Assembly (NCBI RefSeq): GCF_029892845.1
Contig: NZ_JARXVT010000003.1
Span: 62,001 to 126,000, forward strand
Length of the DNA: 64,000 nucleotides
Reading direction: 5' to 3'
Source of the DNA: Aurantimicrobium minutum
GTDB lineage: Bacteria > Actinomycetota > Actinomycetes > Actinomycetales > Microbacteriaceae
Of the stretch, positions 10,334 to 18,921 are shown in pieces. A program made the translations under genes and the position numbers. Below the pieces are notes generated by a model that searched no databases, was not told the DNA's origin, and saw only the letters and a program-made list of their open reading frames with translations. Numbering within the stretch: position 1 is the first letter of the stretch; the number at the start of each line of letters is the position of its first letter.

Positions 10334-10349
10334 GTGGAGGGAAATGGAG
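10334..10349 (+). promoter_or_regulatory. Inverted MraZ-like half-sites
   Basis: The plus strand reads GTGGAGGGAAATGGAG, that is, two TGGAG cores 10 bases apart in the orientation opposite to the main MraZ array and about 80 bases away. It may be a distal operator; chance is possible because the motif is short. Confidence 0.3.
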
Positions 10350-10383
10350 CAATAGGGATTAACTTGGATCGGTTTGGGCGCAC

Positions 10384-10408
10384 AAAAAAACCGCCCCGAA
10401 AGGCGGTT
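10384..10408 (-). terminator. Intrinsic terminator of the DUF3040 gene
   Basis: On the minus strand an ACCGCC/GGCGGT stem with a short TTTCGG loop is followed by a run of seven T. It lies 20 bases past the DUF3040 stop codon and insulates it from the dcw cluster. Confidence 0.85.
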
Positions 10409-10427
10409 GTGGTGAGGGGCTTCCTAC

Positions 10428-10784
10428 TTAGAGTCGGCCACCATCGCGCTCATCCCAGCGCTGTTCCATGCGCTGCATGAATGAACTTCCCGTTGAACGT
10501 GGCTTCTTGTCACTCGGCGAAGCTGGTGCGCCTGGCTTAGCAGCAACCAATACTCCAACAAACATCAGGGCAAAGCCAGCGATACCGATGGCAATCATCT
10601 GGGTCATGACACCAGCAAGCAGACCGCCCAAACCGGCGAGCGCGAGGATGACACCCAGCACGATGGCGCGGTAATTAGGGCGAGGCATTCCGACGAAAGC
10701 GGTCGAGGTGACATCAGCATCGTGACCATAGAGATTACGTTCCATCTCATCAAGGAGACGCTGTTCATGCTCGGACAGTGGCAT
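10428..10784 (-). CDS. DUF3040 membrane protein
   Basis: A 118-residue actinobacterial protein of unknown function that begins MPLSEHEQRLLDEMERNLYG, the DUF3040 signature. Two adjacent hydrophobic segments follow (AIVLGVILALAGLGGLLAGV and MIAIGIAGFALMFVGVLVA), then a basic tail. The frame stays open to 10937, but the ATG at 10784 is chosen because it starts the conserved domain and has a near-perfect ribosome site, AAGGAGG, seven bases upstream. In other actinobacteria this family sits beside the mraZ/dcw cluster, as here. It has its own terminator. Confidence 0.9.
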   Translation of the reverse strand: MPLSEHEQRLLDEMERNLYGHDADVTSTAFVGMPRPNYRAIVLGVILALAGLGGLLAGVMTQMIAIGIAGFALMFVGVLVAAKPGAPASPSDKKPRSTGSSFMQRMEQRWDERDGGRL

Positions 10785-10829
10785 GTGCTTCCTCCTTGGG
10801 TTTTGATGATGTGAAGTGCTCGAAGTCCC

Positions 10830-10835
10830 AGTGTA
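10830..10835 (-). promoter_or_regulatory. Possible -10 element for the DUF3040 gene
   Basis: TACACT on the minus strand would start a transcript with a leader of about 40 bases that carries the strong AAGGAGG ribosome site. No good -35 is visible. Confidence 0.35.
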
Positions 10836-10851
10836 CCTGCGCTGGCCTAGA

Positions 10852-10857
10852 TAGGCT
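10852..10857 (+). promoter_or_regulatory. -10 element TAGGCT, leaderless start of idsA
   Basis: TAGGCT ends exactly six bases before the ATG at 10864, so transcription would begin at the start codon. There is no ribosome site upstream of that ATG, which agrees with a leaderless mRNA. Confidence 0.7.
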
Positions 10858-10863
10858 AGGCGC

Positions 10864-11943
10864 ATGCGTGACCAAGACACATGGGTTGAACGAGTAAACA
10901 CTCGCGTGGACCAGTTCATCACGGACCATGAGTCCATTGTGCGCGAAGTTTCCCCCGATTTGGAACCCTTCCTGCAGTTTTCACGGGAGTTTCTCAGCGG
11001 TGGAAAACGTTTCCGTGCCCGCTGTGCTCTGCTGGGTTATGGCACACAGCATGAGTCCACCCCCGATCACGTCATCGATGTTGCGAGCGCGTTAGAGATA
11101 TTCCACGCAGCTGCTCTGGTCCACGACGACATTATGGACAAGTCAGATACTCGCCGTGGCGCCCCCTCGGCTCACCGCCGCTTTGAAAAGCTTCACCGCG
11201 AGTCAGGCTGGGCCGGCACTAGTGAAGACTTTGGCACTTCCTCTGCACTTCTCTTCGGTGATCTTCTCCTCGCGTTCAGCGATGAGTTGTTCTCTACCGG
11301 CATTGCCGCAGAGACCAACCGACCTGCTGTTCGTGCTTCACGTATTGAGTTCGACCGTATGCGCATTGATGTGACTGCTGGTCAATATCTCGACATTGTC
11401 GAAGAACGAGCGTGGCCCGTCATTGACAAGTTGGATGCCCTCACCCGCGCTCAACGCGTTGTCGTCTACAAGTCCGCGAAGTACTCCATCGAGGCTCCGC
11501 TGGTTATTGGCGCTGCCCTGGGTGGGGCAACACCCGAACAGTTGGAGTCTCTTCGAGCAATTGGGCTCCCCCTGGGTATTGCTTTCCAACTTCGTGATGA
11601 CTTATTGGGCGTCTTTGGTGACCCAGCAGTAACGGGCAAACCAGCGGGTGATGATCTACGCGAAGGCAAGCGAACAGTGTTGATCGCTCTCGCACAACAA
11701 GAACTTTCTGCTACTGCGATTCGCCTGATGGATGAACTTCTAGGCGATTCGAGTCTTGATGATGCTCAAATCTCCATGCTGCAAGCAACCCTGACCAACA
11801 CGGGCGCAGTCGACAAGCTGGAACAGGTTATTGAAGAGCAGGTCGTTCTTGCTCAACGCGCTATAGCGACCGCAGGCTTCAGCGACATTGCGACCCAAGG
11901 CCTCACTCAGCTAGCTGCGCTGGTATCCCAGCGAGCTGCGTAG
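10864..11943 (+). CDS. Polyprenyl (geranylgeranyl-type) diphosphate synthase
   Basis: Trans-prenyltransferase that condenses isopentenyl diphosphate onto an allylic primer to make longer isoprenoid diphosphates for carotenoids, quinones or lipid carriers. The 359-residue product has the first Asp-rich motif (LVHDDIMDKSDTRRG), GGKRFRARC, and the second Asp-rich motif (FQLRDDLLGVFGD). Chain length cannot be assigned from sequence. No ribosome site precedes the ATG, which follows TAGGCT by six bases. The neighbours Rv2175c-like and PknL-like match the mycobacterial idsA2-Rv2175c-pknL region. The stop is nine bases from the convergent next gene. Confidence 0.9.
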   Translation: MRDQDTWVERVNTRVDQFITDHESIVREVSPDLEPFLQFSREFLSGGKRFRARCALLGYGTQHESTPDHVIDVASALEIFHAAALVHDDIMDKSDTRRGAPSAHRRFEKLHRESGWAGTSEDFGTSSALLFGDLLLAFSDELFSTGIAAETNRPAVRASRIEFDRMRIDVTAGQYLDIVEERAWPVIDKLDALTRAQRVVVYKSAKYSIEAPLVIGAALGGATPEQLESLRAIGLPLGIAFQLRDDLLGVFGDPAVTGKPAGDDLREGKRTVLIALAQQELSATAIRLMDELLGDSSLDDAQISMLQATLTNTGAVDKLEQVIEEQVVLAQRAIATAGFSDIATQGLTQLAALVSQRAA

Positions 11944-11952
11944 AAAGCTTAT

Positions 11953-12354
11953 TTAGAGCAGGGCCTGTGCGATACGTCGCACTTCTGCTTTGCGCCCTGC
12001 CTTGAGCGCATCAACTGGAGATGCTTTCAGGCTCTCTTCCTCAGCAATGAGCCAGCCCACCAGTTCATTACCTTCGAAACCGACGTCCTTCAGTAACACG
12101 ATTGTTCCCTGGAGGGCCTGAAGCGGCTCACCATCATGGATGAAGTCAGCAGGAACTTTGAGGACACCATCAACACGCGCTGCGGCGAGAACGTTGTCCT
12201 CAATGAGTCGACGAACTTGGCTCTGGTTGAGTCCAAGCACCTCCATGAGATCGGGAATCGTCAACCACTGGGTCTGGGGTGTTTTTGCGTTAGCCACGAG
12301 ATAAGCGTGCCACAGGTGGGAGCCTGGCGCGAACACAGAGGAAAACAGCGACAC
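11953..12354 (-). CDS. Rv2175c-family winged-helix DNA-binding protein
   Basis: A 133-residue protein matching the Rv2175c family: a helix-turn-helix near residues 32-60 (WLTIPDLMEVLGLNQSQVRR) and a conserved C-terminal segment (ELVGWLIAEEESLKASPVDA). In Mycobacterium tuberculosis Rv2175c is a substrate of the kinase PknL, which loses DNA binding on phosphorylation. Here a PknL-like kinase lies 0.7 kb away. The GTG at 12354 is taken because GGAGTGA lies eight bases upstream. A GTG at 12297 would still keep the whole domain, so the N-terminus is uncertain. Confidence 0.85.
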   Translation of the reverse strand: MSLFSSVFAPGSHLWHAYLVANAKTPQTQWLTIPDLMEVLGLNQSQVRRLIEDNVLAAARVDGVLKVPADFIHDGEPLQALQGTIVLLKDVGFEGNELVGWLIAEEESLKASPVDALKAGRKAEVRRIAQALL

Positions 12355-12431
12355 GCCGAATTCACTCCACGTTAACCTTCAAGCTGAGGTAGAGACTAAG
12401 CAAATCTTTTAATGGGGAGAGGAGTGCGCAC

Positions 12432-13043
12432 ATGTCCGGTCGAACCTATCGATCCACCCACGAGGCACTCTCTTCTGCAACCCCTCTGAAACCGCGCAAA
12501 ATAAAGAAAATCGCGGCCATTCCGGTTGCCCTTGCTGCTGTTACAAGCATGATCTTCACCGCACAGTCGGCTTCTGCAGATCAGCTTCCCAAGATTGAAA
12601 AGCTTCCCAAAGCTAATGCGGAAAATTCTCCGACGATTGCGTCCTCTTCTTACAACTCCACTGCCCCACTGCGTGCTGACAAGTACACCGTCGCAGCGGG
12701 TGACACCCTGCGAAGTATTGCTCAGCTCCATGGTATCTCCTCTGCAGAACTGCTCGCTGCAAACGGTTTGAGCTGGAAAACCATGATGTTTGCTGGCCAG
12801 CAACTCAATATTCCCGCCTCCACCAGCGGCACTGAATCAGCTGAAGTGGGCGAAAGTATTACTCGACACAATGTTGCATCAGGCGAAACCTTGGAAGCCA
12901 TTGCACGCAGCTATGGTGTGCAGCCACGCGCCATCATGACCGCTAATGGTCTTGACCGTTCCAGCCGTTTAGTTGTTGGTCAACGACTCGTTATTCCAGA
13001 CGCAGGTCTGATGAGCAGCATGCCTGCTGTTGCCAGCGCGTAA
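12432..13043 (+). CDS. Exported protein with two LysM domains
   Basis: A 203-residue product with a basic N-terminus and a signal peptide (AAIPVALAAVTSMIFTAQSASA, cleavage likely after ASA near residue 49). Two LysM peptidoglycan-binding repeats follow, at about residues 84-130 (KYTVAAGDTLRSIAQLHGI) and 145-190 (RHNVASGETLEAIARSYGV). No catalytic domain is visible, so this looks like a cell-wall-binding or adaptor protein rather than a hydrolase. The ATG is preceded by GAGAGGAG. It is divergent from the Rv2175c-like gene and lies 52 bases before the kinase, which senses muropeptides through PASTA domains. A wall-related role is inferred. Confidence 0.85.
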   Translation: MSGRTYRSTHEALSSATPLKPRKIKKIAAIPVALAAVTSMIFTAQSASADQLPKIEKLPKANAENSPTIASSSYNSTAPLRADKYTVAAGDTLRSIAQLHGISSAELLAANGLSWKTMMFAGQQLNIPASTSGTESAEVGESITRHNVASGETLEAIARSYGVQPRAIMTANGLDRSSRLVVGQRLVIPDAGLMSSMPAVASA

Positions 13044-13083
13044 AACGCCGGTGTTTCTCAGCGTTTTGCCCACCTGCCTTACA

Positions 13084-13089
13084 TAGACT
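13084..13089 (+). promoter_or_regulatory. -10 element TAGACT, leaderless start of the kinase gene
   Basis: TAGACT is followed by six bases (CACGTT) and the GTG start at 13096. There is no ribosome site, so this fits leaderless initiation. Confidence 0.65.
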
Positions 13090-13095
13090 CACGTT

Positions 13096-15000
13096 GTGAC
13101 TACTGCGCCCGAAGACCCCATGATCGGTCGTCTTATCGACGGCAGATATCAGGTCAAGTCACGAATTGCTCGTGGTGGCATGGCGACGGTCTACCTCGCC
13201 ACAGATTTGCGCCTGGAACGCCGCGTCGCGGTCAAGATTATGCACGGCCACTTGGCAGATGACAGCGCCTTCAAAGCACGCTTCGTGCAAGAGGCCCGCT
13301 CTGCAGCTCGCCTGGCTCACCCCAACGTGGTCAATGTGTTCGACCAGGGTCAAGATTCCGACATGGCTTACCTTGTCATGGAGTACCTCCCCGGCATCAC
13401 CCTGCGTGATCTGCTCAAGGACTACGGCAAGCTCACCCCGGAACAGACCGTGGACATCATGGATGCTGTGCTGCAGGGCCTTGCCGCTGCTCACGAATCC
13501 GGCATTGTTCACCGTGACTTGAAGCCTGAGAATGTTCTTCTGGCAGATGATGGTCGCATCAAGCTGGGTGACTTTGGCCTTGCTCGCGCCACCACAGCAA
13601 ATACTGCGTCAGGCCAGGCCCTGCTCGGCACGATTGCCTACCTCTCCCCTGAGCTCCTGACTCGTGGCGTTGCCGATGCCCGAAGCGACATCTATGCCAT
13701 TGGCATCATGATGTATGAAATGCTCACCGGTGAGCAGCCATTCAAGGGTGAACAGCCCATGGCTGTTGCCTATCAGCACGCCAATGACAAGGTTCCGGCT
13801 CCCTCTGCTTCTAACCCTGCCATCCCCGTTGAACTGGACGAGATCGTCGAATGGGCAACCACGCGTTCCCCCGATGGTCGACCTGAGAATGCAGGGATTC
13901 TGCTGGATAAACTCCTCCAGGCAGAGAAGGTCATTCGCTCAGGTTCGAGCTACCAAGATCTCTCCACACAGCAGACCATGGTTATGCCTGCTGGCATGCT
14001 CATCGGCTCCGACGATGAGACCAAGGCTTTTGGTACTGGGGCACTTGCGGGGCTCAACCGCAAGCTTCCTATTGATAACCCTGTTGCTGCTCTGAAAGAA
14101 ATTTCTTCCACCCGACGTAGCCGTGGGTTCTGGATATTTGGAATCACTATCGTCCTCGCTGTTCTCGGAGCAACCGCAGGCTGGTTCTTTAGCTCGGGTC
14201 CAGGATCGCTTGCCACCATTCCTGCAACAGCAGGCATGGCTCCGGCAGATGCTCAAGCCATCATTGAGAAAGCAGGCTTCACTGCCAAGGTTGTGGAGAC
14301 GAACGATGCCACTGTGGCTGTGGGCAAGGTCATCGAAACCGACCCCAAGGGTGGCAGTTCCGTCACCCGCGGTGCAACGGTCAAGATCCTGGTTTCCCTC
14401 GGCCCCAAGATTGTGGATACTCCTGCTTTTCCCGGCATGACCGAAGCAGACGCCAAGAAAAAGGCTCAAGACTTAGGCTTCAAGCTCAAGGACCCCTCAC
14501 AACAGTTCTCAGCTGATGTTGCAAAGGGTTCTGTCATTGCAGCTGTTGATGGCAAGGGCGCTCCACTCCCCGCAAAGTATCCTGTGGGCGGCGAAGTTCA
14601 GTTCGTTGTTTCCTTAGGGGCAATTCCACCCGTTGAGGGTTTGAGCGTTGCAGATGCCACCAAAGCATTGACAGATGCTGGTCTTGTCGTTGGCGCTACC
14701 AATGAAGAATTCAGCGACGTTGCCAAGGGAACTGTTCTTTCCCTTGCTGTCCCTGAGGGCGTTGTGACAAAGGGAACTAACGTCACTCTTGTCGTGTCTA
14801 AGGGCCCAGACCTCGTAACCGTTCCCAATGTAGTTGGAAAGTCTATTAAGGACGCCATCGCAGTTCTGGAAGCTGCTGGATTCGGGTTCTCAACTGAGGT
14901 TGATCAGGAACTGTGGGATGCCAAGGCCGTTCGAAGTCAGAACCCTGCAGGTGACAGCCAAGCGAAACGTGGCGCCGTCGTCACCATCTCTAACCGCTAA
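13096..15000 (+). CDS. PknL/PknB-like Ser/Thr kinase with PASTA repeats
   Basis: Membrane Hanks-type protein kinase of 634 residues. The cytoplasmic kinase domain spans about residues 18-280, with the glycine loop IARGGMATVY, catalytic Lys47 (AVKIM), HRDLKPEN (Asp141) and DFG. A juxtamembrane linker is followed by one transmembrane segment near residues 345-367 (FWIFGITIVLAVLGATAGWF) and about four extracellular PASTA repeats to the C-terminus, which bind muropeptide or lipid II in related kinases. By position (polyprenyl synthase, Rv2175c-like) it is the PknL orthologue. Mycobacterial PknL lacks PASTA, so domain content is closer to PknB. The likely substrate is the neighbouring Rv2175c-like protein, which is an inference. 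Confidence 0.92.
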   Translation: MTTAPEDPMIGRLIDGRYQVKSRIARGGMATVYLATDLRLERRVAVKIMHGHLADDSAFKARFVQEARSAARLAHPNVVNVFDQGQDSDMAYLVMEYLPGITLRDLLKDYGKLTPEQTVDIMDAVLQGLAAAHESGIVHRDLKPENVLLADDGRIKLGDFGLARATTANTASGQALLGTIAYLSPELLTRGVADARSDIYAIGIMMYEMLTGEQPFKGEQPMAVAYQHANDKVPAPSASNPAIPVELDEIVEWATTRSPDGRPENAGILLDKLLQAEKVIRSGSSYQDLSTQQTMVMPAGMLIGSDDETKAFGTGALAGLNRKLPIDNPVAALKEISSTRRSRGFWIFGITIVLAVLGATAGWFFSSGPGSLATIPATAGMAPADAQAIIEKAGFTAKVVETNDATVAVGKVIETDPKGGSSVTRGATVKILVSLGPKIVDTPAFPGMTEADAKKKAQDLGFKLKDPSQQFSADVAKGSVIAAVDGKGAPLPAKYPVGGEVQFVVSLGAIPPVEGLSVADATKALTDAGLVVGATNEEFSDVAKGTVLSLAVPEGVVTKGTNVTLVVSKGPDLVTVPNVVGKSIKDAIAVLEAAGFGFSTEVDQELWDAKAVRSQNPAGDSQAKRGAVVTISNR

Positions 15001-15018
15001 AGCGGCGGAGATTATTCG

Positions 15019-15035
15019 CTAAGCCGAAGGCTTAG
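15019..15035. terminator. Hairpin between convergent kinase and leuS genes
   Basis: CTAAGCC-GAA-GGCTTAG is a perfect seven-base stem that includes the leuS stop codon. The T-run after it is weak (TTGCAAT on the plus strand), so termination is only possible, perhaps for the kinase transcript. Confidence 0.3.
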
Positions 15036-17538
15036 TTGCAATGCTGACGATCTTGGGTGCGCGCACAATCACGTTCACGATCTCGCGACCTTCGAGCGCT
15101 CGAACTACACCTGCAAGTTCACGTGCCTGAGCCTCTAGATCTGCCTCGGCAATATCGGGAGCGACGTCAAGACGGTCTCTCACCTTGCCATCAACCTGAA
15201 CAACGCAGGTGACGGAATCCTGAACGAGCAAGGCAGGGTCAGCAGCAGGCCACACAGCGTGAGCTACTGCAGGCTGGTGGCCCAGAGCTGACCACATGTC
15301 TTCTGCAGTGTAGGGAGCGTAGAGGTCCAGCATCATGGCAATGGTCTCTGCCGACTCGCGCACAGCAGGATCTGCAGCACCAACACCGGAGTCAATAGCC
15401 TTACGGGTCACATTCACGTGTTCCATCAGGCGTGCGACAAGAACGTTGAACTTGAAGCTTTCGATCAGTCCAGGCGCTTCAGCGAGCAAGTGATGTGTTG
15501 CCTTGCGCAGAGCCTTATCTCCCCCGGTAAAGTCAACTCCAGGTGCACTGGAGACGTCCTGGGCAATACGCCACGCACGAGCCAAGAAGCGGTTGCTTGC
15601 TGCAGGTGACACGTCAGCCCAGTCAATGTCGTCCTCAGGAGGACCAGCAAAGGCCATCGTCAAGCGCACAGCGTCAACACCGTGCTCTTCGAGCTGTTCA
15701 GAGAGCTTCACAATGTTGCCCTTGGACTTGCTCATTGCAGAGCCTTCCATGAGCACCATTCCCTGGTTGAGCAGGTTGGTGAAGGGTTCTTCAAAGTCAA
15801 TAAAGCCGAGGTCAAAGAGAACCTTGGTGATGAAGCGGGCATAGAGCAGGTGAAGAATGGCGTGAGTCACGCCACCGACATACTGGTCAACCGGAGCCCA
15901 CTTCTTCGCTTCTGCAGGATCAAAGGCCTGAGTGTCATCATTCGGAGACAGGAAGCGCAAGAAATACCATGAGCTGTCCACGAAAGTGTCCATGGTGTCG
16001 GGGTCGCGTCGTGCTGGGCTGCCATCAATAGGGTTGGGCACATTGACCCAGTCCTCTGCAGCACCCAGGGGTGATGAGCCCTTGGGCTGCAGGTTCAGCC
16101 CCTCTGTGGGAGGAAGTACAACTGGAAGCTGGTCTTCAGGAACGGGGATCTCTGTTCCATCTTCGGCGTGGATGATCGGGATGGGAGTTCCCCAGTAACG
16201 CTGACGTGAAATCAACCAGTCGCGCAGACGGAAGTTCTTCGCTGCCTTACCTGTGCCGCGTTCAGAAAGAATGTCGATTGCCTTGGCAATCGCGTCCTTC
16301 TTGGTCAGGCCATCGAGTTCACCAGAGTTGATGAGCTTTCCTTCGCCACCGGTGGCGATGCCGGTCACGGCAGGGTTGTTGTCGAGGACATTGCCGTCTT
16401 GGTCAACACCGGCAGGAACGTCCACCACGATCTTGATAGGCAGGTCATAGGCGCGCGCAAAGTCGAGGTCGCGCTGGTCATGAGCAGGAACGGCCATCAC
16501 GGCACCGTGACCATAATCAGCGAGAACGTAGTCAGCAGCCCAGATGGGCAGACGCTCCCCGTTGACCGGATTGATCGCGTACCGACCAAGGAAGACACCT
16601 GTCTTGGGGCGATCAGTTGCCTGACGCTCGATTTCAGTGGCCTTCTGAACCTCAGTGAGGTAGTCGGTAAATGCTGCCTGAATCTCAGGAGTAGAACCGG
16701 CTGCCAGCTCGGTTGCGAGGTCAGCATCCGGAGCAACAACCATGAAGGTTGCACCATGGAGAGTGTCCGGACGCGTGGTGAAGACGGTCACGGGCTGGTC
16801 GCGGCCTTCGATGACGAAGTCAACATCTGCACCAATCGAGCGACCAATCCAGTTGCGCTGCATGGTGAGCACCTTGGCAGGCCACTGGCCTTCGAGGGTG
16901 TCGAGATCATCGAGTAGGCGGTCTGCGTAATCGGTGATGCGGAAATACCACTGGGTGAGCTTCTTCTTCACCACGATGGCGCCTGAGCGCTCCGAGGTGC
17001 CATCTGGCATGACTTGCTCGTTTGCGAGCACGGTCTGGTCTACGGGGTCCCAGTTAACCCAGCTGTCCTTGCGATAGGCCAAGCCCTTTTTATACATCTG
17101 CAGGAACAACCATTGGTTCCACTTGTAATACTCAGGGTCTGAAGTGTGAATGACACGAGACCAGTCAAAGCTCGTTGCGTAACGACGCATCGAGCGCTTC
17201 TGCTGGTCAATGTTGTCGTAGGTCCAGGTGACGGGGTTCAGCCCACGCTTGATGGCTGCGTTCTCGGCAGGAAGGCCGAAAGAGTCCCAGCCAATGGGGT
17301 GCAGAACATTGTGGTCACGGTGGCGCCAGTAACGTGCAATCACGTCGCCGAGTGCATAAGCCTCGGCGTGACCCATGTGTAGGTCACCGGAGGGGTAAGG
17401 GAACATGTCGAGGACATACTTGCGTGGACGCTCATCTGTGGGGTCGTCAGAGCGGAATGGCTGGATCTCATCCCAGATAGGAAGCCATTTTTCTTGAATT
17501 TCCGCGAAGTTATAGGTCGCGCCCTCGTTTTCAGACAT
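15019..17538 (-). CDS. leuS: Leucyl-tRNA synthetase
   Basis: Class I aminoacyl-tRNA synthetase that charges tRNA-Leu and edits mischarged tRNA. The product has 839 residues. It has the HIGH-type motif as HMGH in [17 protein letters not shown], the CP1 editing domain with [12 protein letters not shown] and AVPAHDQRD, and the KMSKS motif as [10 protein letters not shown]. The C-terminal anticodon-binding domain ends near [12 protein letters not shown]. The ATG lies four bases after the pabB stop. AGAAGG is too close to act as a good ribosome site, and TATTCT seven bases upstream suggests a leaderless transcript. Confidence 0.97.
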   Translation of the reverse strand: MSENEGATYNFAEIQEKWLPIWDEIQPFRSDDPTDERPRKYVLDMFPYPSGDLHMGHAEAYALGDVIARYWRHRDHNVLHPIGWDSFGLPAENAAIKRGLNPVTWTYDNIDQQKRSMRRYATSFDWSRVIHTSDPEYYKWNQWLFLQMYKKGLAYRKDSWVNWDPVDQTVLANEQVMPDGTSERSGAIVVKKKLTQWYFRITDYADRLLDDLDTLEGQWPAKVLTMQRNWIGRSIGADVDFVIEGRDQPVTVFTTRPDTLHGATFMVVAPDADLATELAAGSTPEIQAAFTDYLTEVQKATEIERQATDRPKTGVFLGRYAINPVNGERLPIWAADYVLADYGHGAVMAVPAHDQRDLDFARAYDLPIKIVVDVPAGVDQDGNVLDNNPAVTGIATGGEGKLINSGELDGLTKKDAIAKAIDILSERGTGKAAKNFRLRDWLISRQRYWGTPIPIIHAEDGTEIPVPEDQLPVVLPPTEGLNLQPKGSSPLGAAEDWVNVPNPIDGSPARRDPDTMDTFVDSSWYFLRFLSPNDDTQAFDPAEAKKWAPVDQYVGGVTHAILHLLYARFITKVLFDLGFIDFEEPFTNLLNQGMVLMEGSAMSKSKGNIVKLSEQLEEHGVDAVRLTMAFAGPPEDDIDWADVSPAASNRFLARAWRIAQDVSSAPGVDFTGGDKALRKATHHLLAEAPGLIESFKFNVLVARLMEHVNVTRKAIDSGVGAADPAVRESAETIAMMLDLYAPYTAEDMWSALGHQPAVAHAVWPAADPALLVQDSVTCVVQVDGKVRDRLDVAPDIAEADLEAQARELAGVVRALEGREIVNVIVRAPKIVSIATKPSA

Positions 17539-17542
17539 CCTT

Positions 17543-18904
17543 CTAAGAATACTCGCTTGGTGCGACCCCTAATGCCCGCAATAAAGGCGCAACCTTCACC
17601 CAGGTTTCTTCCAGTTCTGCACGAGGTACAGAACCACTTGTAATCCCGCCACCGGTGCCGATGGATGCACCTGCGGGGGTGAGCACGATGCTTCTGATAA
17701 CCATGGCCAGATTGGCAGACCCATCGATGCCGAGATAGCCGAAAGCACCGGAGTAAATGCCACGCGGCCCTTGTTCCAACCCATTCAAGATGGTCATTGC
17801 ACTGAACTTGGGCGCACCGGTCATCGACCCTGCAGGGAAACAGGCTTCGAGGGCGTCAACTGCGCTTAATCCGTGAGCAAGTTCTGCAGACACTGTGGAG
17901 ACCAGCTGATGCACGTGCTCGTAAGTTTCCACTTCGAGCAGAGAATCCACCCGAACGGTTCCCAGCTGGGCAACCTTCCCGACGTCGTTTCTCATCAGAT
18001 CAACAATCATGAGGTTCTCTGCACGCTCTTTGTCGCTAGCCAAGAGTTCCTCGGCGAGCGCGACATCCTGCACCTGGTCGTCTCCACGCTTACGAGTTCC
18101 CTTGATGGGTTTCGTTGTGAGGTGACCATCTGCATTCACGGTGAGGAATATCTCTGGACTGCTGGAGAGCAAAGCAAGCTCATCCACGACAATCAATCCC
18201 CCGTGGTGACTGGGGTTAGCGTCGCGCAAGCGCAGATACACCTCGAGCGGATCGAAATGGCCGGCAACCTGAACTTCGTTGGTGAGGCACAACTGATAAG
18301 CATCACCTGCAGTGATGGCATCCAAACACCGTTGAACTAAGACTTGATAGTGCTCAGCCGAGTGACGCCAGCTCACCGAAGCAGAATGTGCGGGTGCTGG
18401 CGCCTGCTGCTCTGGAACTGCAGTGCCTGTCAGGAGATGCTCTATCTCTTCTTGTCTCCTATGGAGTGCATCCACATCACCCAGGACCAAAAGGTCCAGT
18501 GTTGCCAGTTGGTGGTCAAACTCAAGTGCCCAATCCACATAGACAAAAAGAGCATCCGGCGTTGTGGCATCAGCCGTGGGGACTCCTGTCGTGTGAGCTG
18601 CTAATTCATAGCCCAGCCAGCCAACCCAGCCCAGAGAAAATCCACCCTCACGGACTGCCGAGGTGTCTACCGCTGAGTCGTGCTCCAGGGAAGAACGCAG
18701 TCTCTCGAAAATAGTGACATCCCCAGCGCTGACGTTCTCACGCAATTCTTTATCTGTAGGGATCGAGATGTAGGACAGACCCGAATCGGCTTGAGGACCG
18801 GCATCTAGCCAGATTGCTCGAGAGTGACCTGCGGCGAGCGCGCCATAGACAACAGCTGGGTCTACCCACTGCGGCATCCTGATGCGCTGAACTTGCCTGG
18901 TCAC
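17543..18904 (-). CDS. pabB: Aminodeoxychorismate synthase component I
   Basis: Chorismate-utilising enzyme that makes 4-amino-4-deoxychorismate for folate synthesis, using ammonia from a separate glutamine amidotransferase. The product has 453 residues, with the chorismate-binding domain in the C-terminal half: [27 protein letters not shown] and AGSMTGAPK are diagnostic. KPIKGT fits PabB rather than anthranilate synthase, and no amidotransferase domain is fused. The GTG at 18904 is chosen because the shared -10 palindrome places a transcription start there; an ATG nine codons later is the alternative. The adjacent divergent gene encodes the lyase that uses its product. Confidence 0.85.
   Translation of the reverse strand: MTRQVQRIRMPQWVDPAVVYGALAAGHSRAIWLDAGPQADSGLSYISIPTDKELRENVSAGDVTIFERLRSSLEHDSAVDTSAVREGGFSLGWVGWLGYELAAHTTGVPTADATTPDALFVYVDWALEFDHQLATLDLLVLGDVDALHRRQEEIEHLLTGTAVPEQQAPAPAHSASVSWRHSAEHYQVLVQRCLDAITAGDAYQLCLTNEVQVAGHFDPLEVYLRLRDANPSHHGGLIVVDELALLSSSPEIFLTVNADGHLTTKPIKGTRKRGDDQVQDVALAEELLASDKERAENLMIVDLMRNDVGKVAQLGTVRVDSLLEVETYEHVHQLVSTVSAELAHGLSAVDALEACFPAGSMTGAPKFSAMTILNGLEQGPRGIYSGAFGYLGIDGSANLAMVIRSIVLTPAGASIGTGGGITSGSVPRAELEETWVKVAPLLRALGVAPSEYS
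17546..17551 (-). promoter_or_regulatory. Possible -10 element for leuS inside pabB
   Basis: TATTCT on the minus strand lies seven bases before the leuS ATG, within the last codons of pabB. Confidence 0.4.
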
Positions 18905-18909
18905 CGTAC

Positions 18910-18916
18910 TAGCCTA
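18910..18916. promoter_or_regulatory. Shared bidirectional -10 element for pabB and pabC
   Basis: The sequence TAGCCTA reads TAGCCT on the plus strand, six bases before the pabC GTG at 18922. It reads TAGGCT on the minus strand, six bases before the pabB GTG at 18904. Only 17 bases separate the two start codons, so both mRNAs would be leaderless and use overlapping -10 boxes. Confidence 0.65.
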
Positions 18917-18921
18917 GGGCT

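Noticed and set aside
10206-10427. A hidden RNA gene in the gap upstream of mraZ
   Set aside because: The gap is explained by MraZ boxes, a promoter region and the DUF3040 terminator; I could not fold a tRNA or other known RNA from it.
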